Source: Dactylorhiza incarnata (taxonomy: Eukaryota > Streptophyta > Magnoliopsida > Asparagales > Orchidaceae). From it: a DNA stretch of 64,000 bases. The position numbers and the translations under genes were made by a program. Positions 63,495 through 64,000 of the stretch are shown in pieces; within the stretch, counting starts at the first letter, position 1, and each line of letters opens with the position of its first letter. A model generated the notes under the pieces. That model was not told where the DNA came from. It saw nothing but the letters and a program-made list of their open reading frames with translations, and searched no databases. Where the stretch lies: contig JAWHQI010000166.1 in NCBI GenBank assembly GCA_033032865.1, forward strand, positions 3,286,001 through 3,350,000, read 5' to 3'.

Positions 63495-64000
63495 TGCGGG
63501 AGAAGCCTGTAGGAGCGGGCGAAACACGCCGTCGTCGGCTGGTTACTGTCGAATGCGGGCGCAGCCCGCTAAGAGTCAGCGGGCACGGGCGAAGCCCATG
63601 CGAAGCTGCTCGTGTATATATATACTTATATATAAAGATATGTTTCATTTGTACAGTGTACTGCGTCGGTCGCAAACAAAAGCTTGTACAGTGCCCTGGC
63701 GCTGGCTATATCGCAAAGCAGTCCCTTGAATTTATATATATCTTTAACTACTATACATAAGAAGTTGCCTTTGGTGCAACATTCAAAATTTTCAAATATA
63801 GCCTCGTTCTTTTACTCCAATGACTTAATATATATTATGAAAATATGTAAATTCATAAAATATAATGGCTATTTGTGTAATTACACTATATCCCTATATA
63901 GTAGTTAGTGATATATATAAGTGACAGGCACGGGCCTCCGGCCCTATGTGAGGTCAATCGGCGGGCTTCGCCCGCCCCTCAGCCGCCACTTTTATTTTTA
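63495..64000. repeat. Cluster of GC-rich hairpins in AT-rich DNA (Helitron-like character)
   Basis: Short perfect stems occur at 'gcgggcgcagcccgc' (63556), 'cgggcgaagcccatg' (63586), 'cgggcctccggccc' (63930) and 'gcgggcttcgcccgc' (63961), separated by AT-rich tracts with 'tatatatata'. GC hairpins with GAAG or TTCG loops near an end are a feature of Helitrons, but no TC start or CTRR end could be placed within the window. Confidence 0.4.

Overview
This is nuclear DNA of a land plant, almost certainly a flowering plant, from a region where LTR retrotransposons have inserted into one another. The evidence is an intron-split plant gene for ribosomal protein eS30, several plant retroelement lineages (chromovirus, Athila, Tat-like, SIRE-like Copia), a FAR1/MULE transposase, a pararetrovirus remnant and a piece of plant mitochondrial trnK. 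I cannot name the species. Apart from eS30, nearly all coding sequence belongs to transposable elements, and most of it is broken.

Layout. 1-5050: no gene; diverged duplications and a possible worn LTR. About 5050-12240: a plus-strand chromovirus with 5' LTR, PBS, gag-protease, RT-RNase H-integrase and the start of a chromodomain. It carries several stops and is split by a 1014-bp Copia-type solo LTR with a perfect ATAAG target duplication (TSD). 12240-13710: a 5' fragment of a second chromovirus on the minus strand. 13719-47017: a minus-strand, Tat-like, apparently non-autonomous element (Tat-1) of about 9 kb of its own sequence. It encodes gag and protease but no RT or integrase that I can find. 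It also carries two antisense transcription units with their own TATA boxes, and an 83-bp tandem array. Two large elements are nested in Tat-1: a 13.8-kb Athila (16811-30582) in the second antisense gene, and a 10.4-kb SIRE-like Copia (34292-44679, TSD ACCTT) in the zinc-knuckle-like end of Tat-1 gag. 47018-48509: a 1.5-kb gag-protease piece of the same chromovirus family as at 6850-8355. 48515-51770: the 5' part of a second Tat-like element (Tat-2) on the plus strand.

51771-64000 is less repeat-dense: a minus-strand gag-like coiled-coil scrap, an endogenous pararetrovirus RT fragment, a small MITE, the eS30 gene (53811-54221), a possible TIR element, a 46-bp truncated SINE-like insertion with a perfect 12-bp duplication, several minisatellites, a 40-nt mitochondrial trnK remnant, a frameshifted FAR1/MULE transposase (60630-62596) and GC-rich hairpins at the end.

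The most striking observation is in the Athila LTRs. Each contains a full-length antisense copy of tRNA-Asp, exactly 75 nt and including the post-transcriptional CCA, followed by a second working PBS. The first base beyond the 18-nt PBS, opposite position 58 (the m1A that normally stops the polymerase), differs from the canonical tRNA. This reads as a fossil of reverse transcription through the whole tRNA primer, fixed in the LTR and then propagated.
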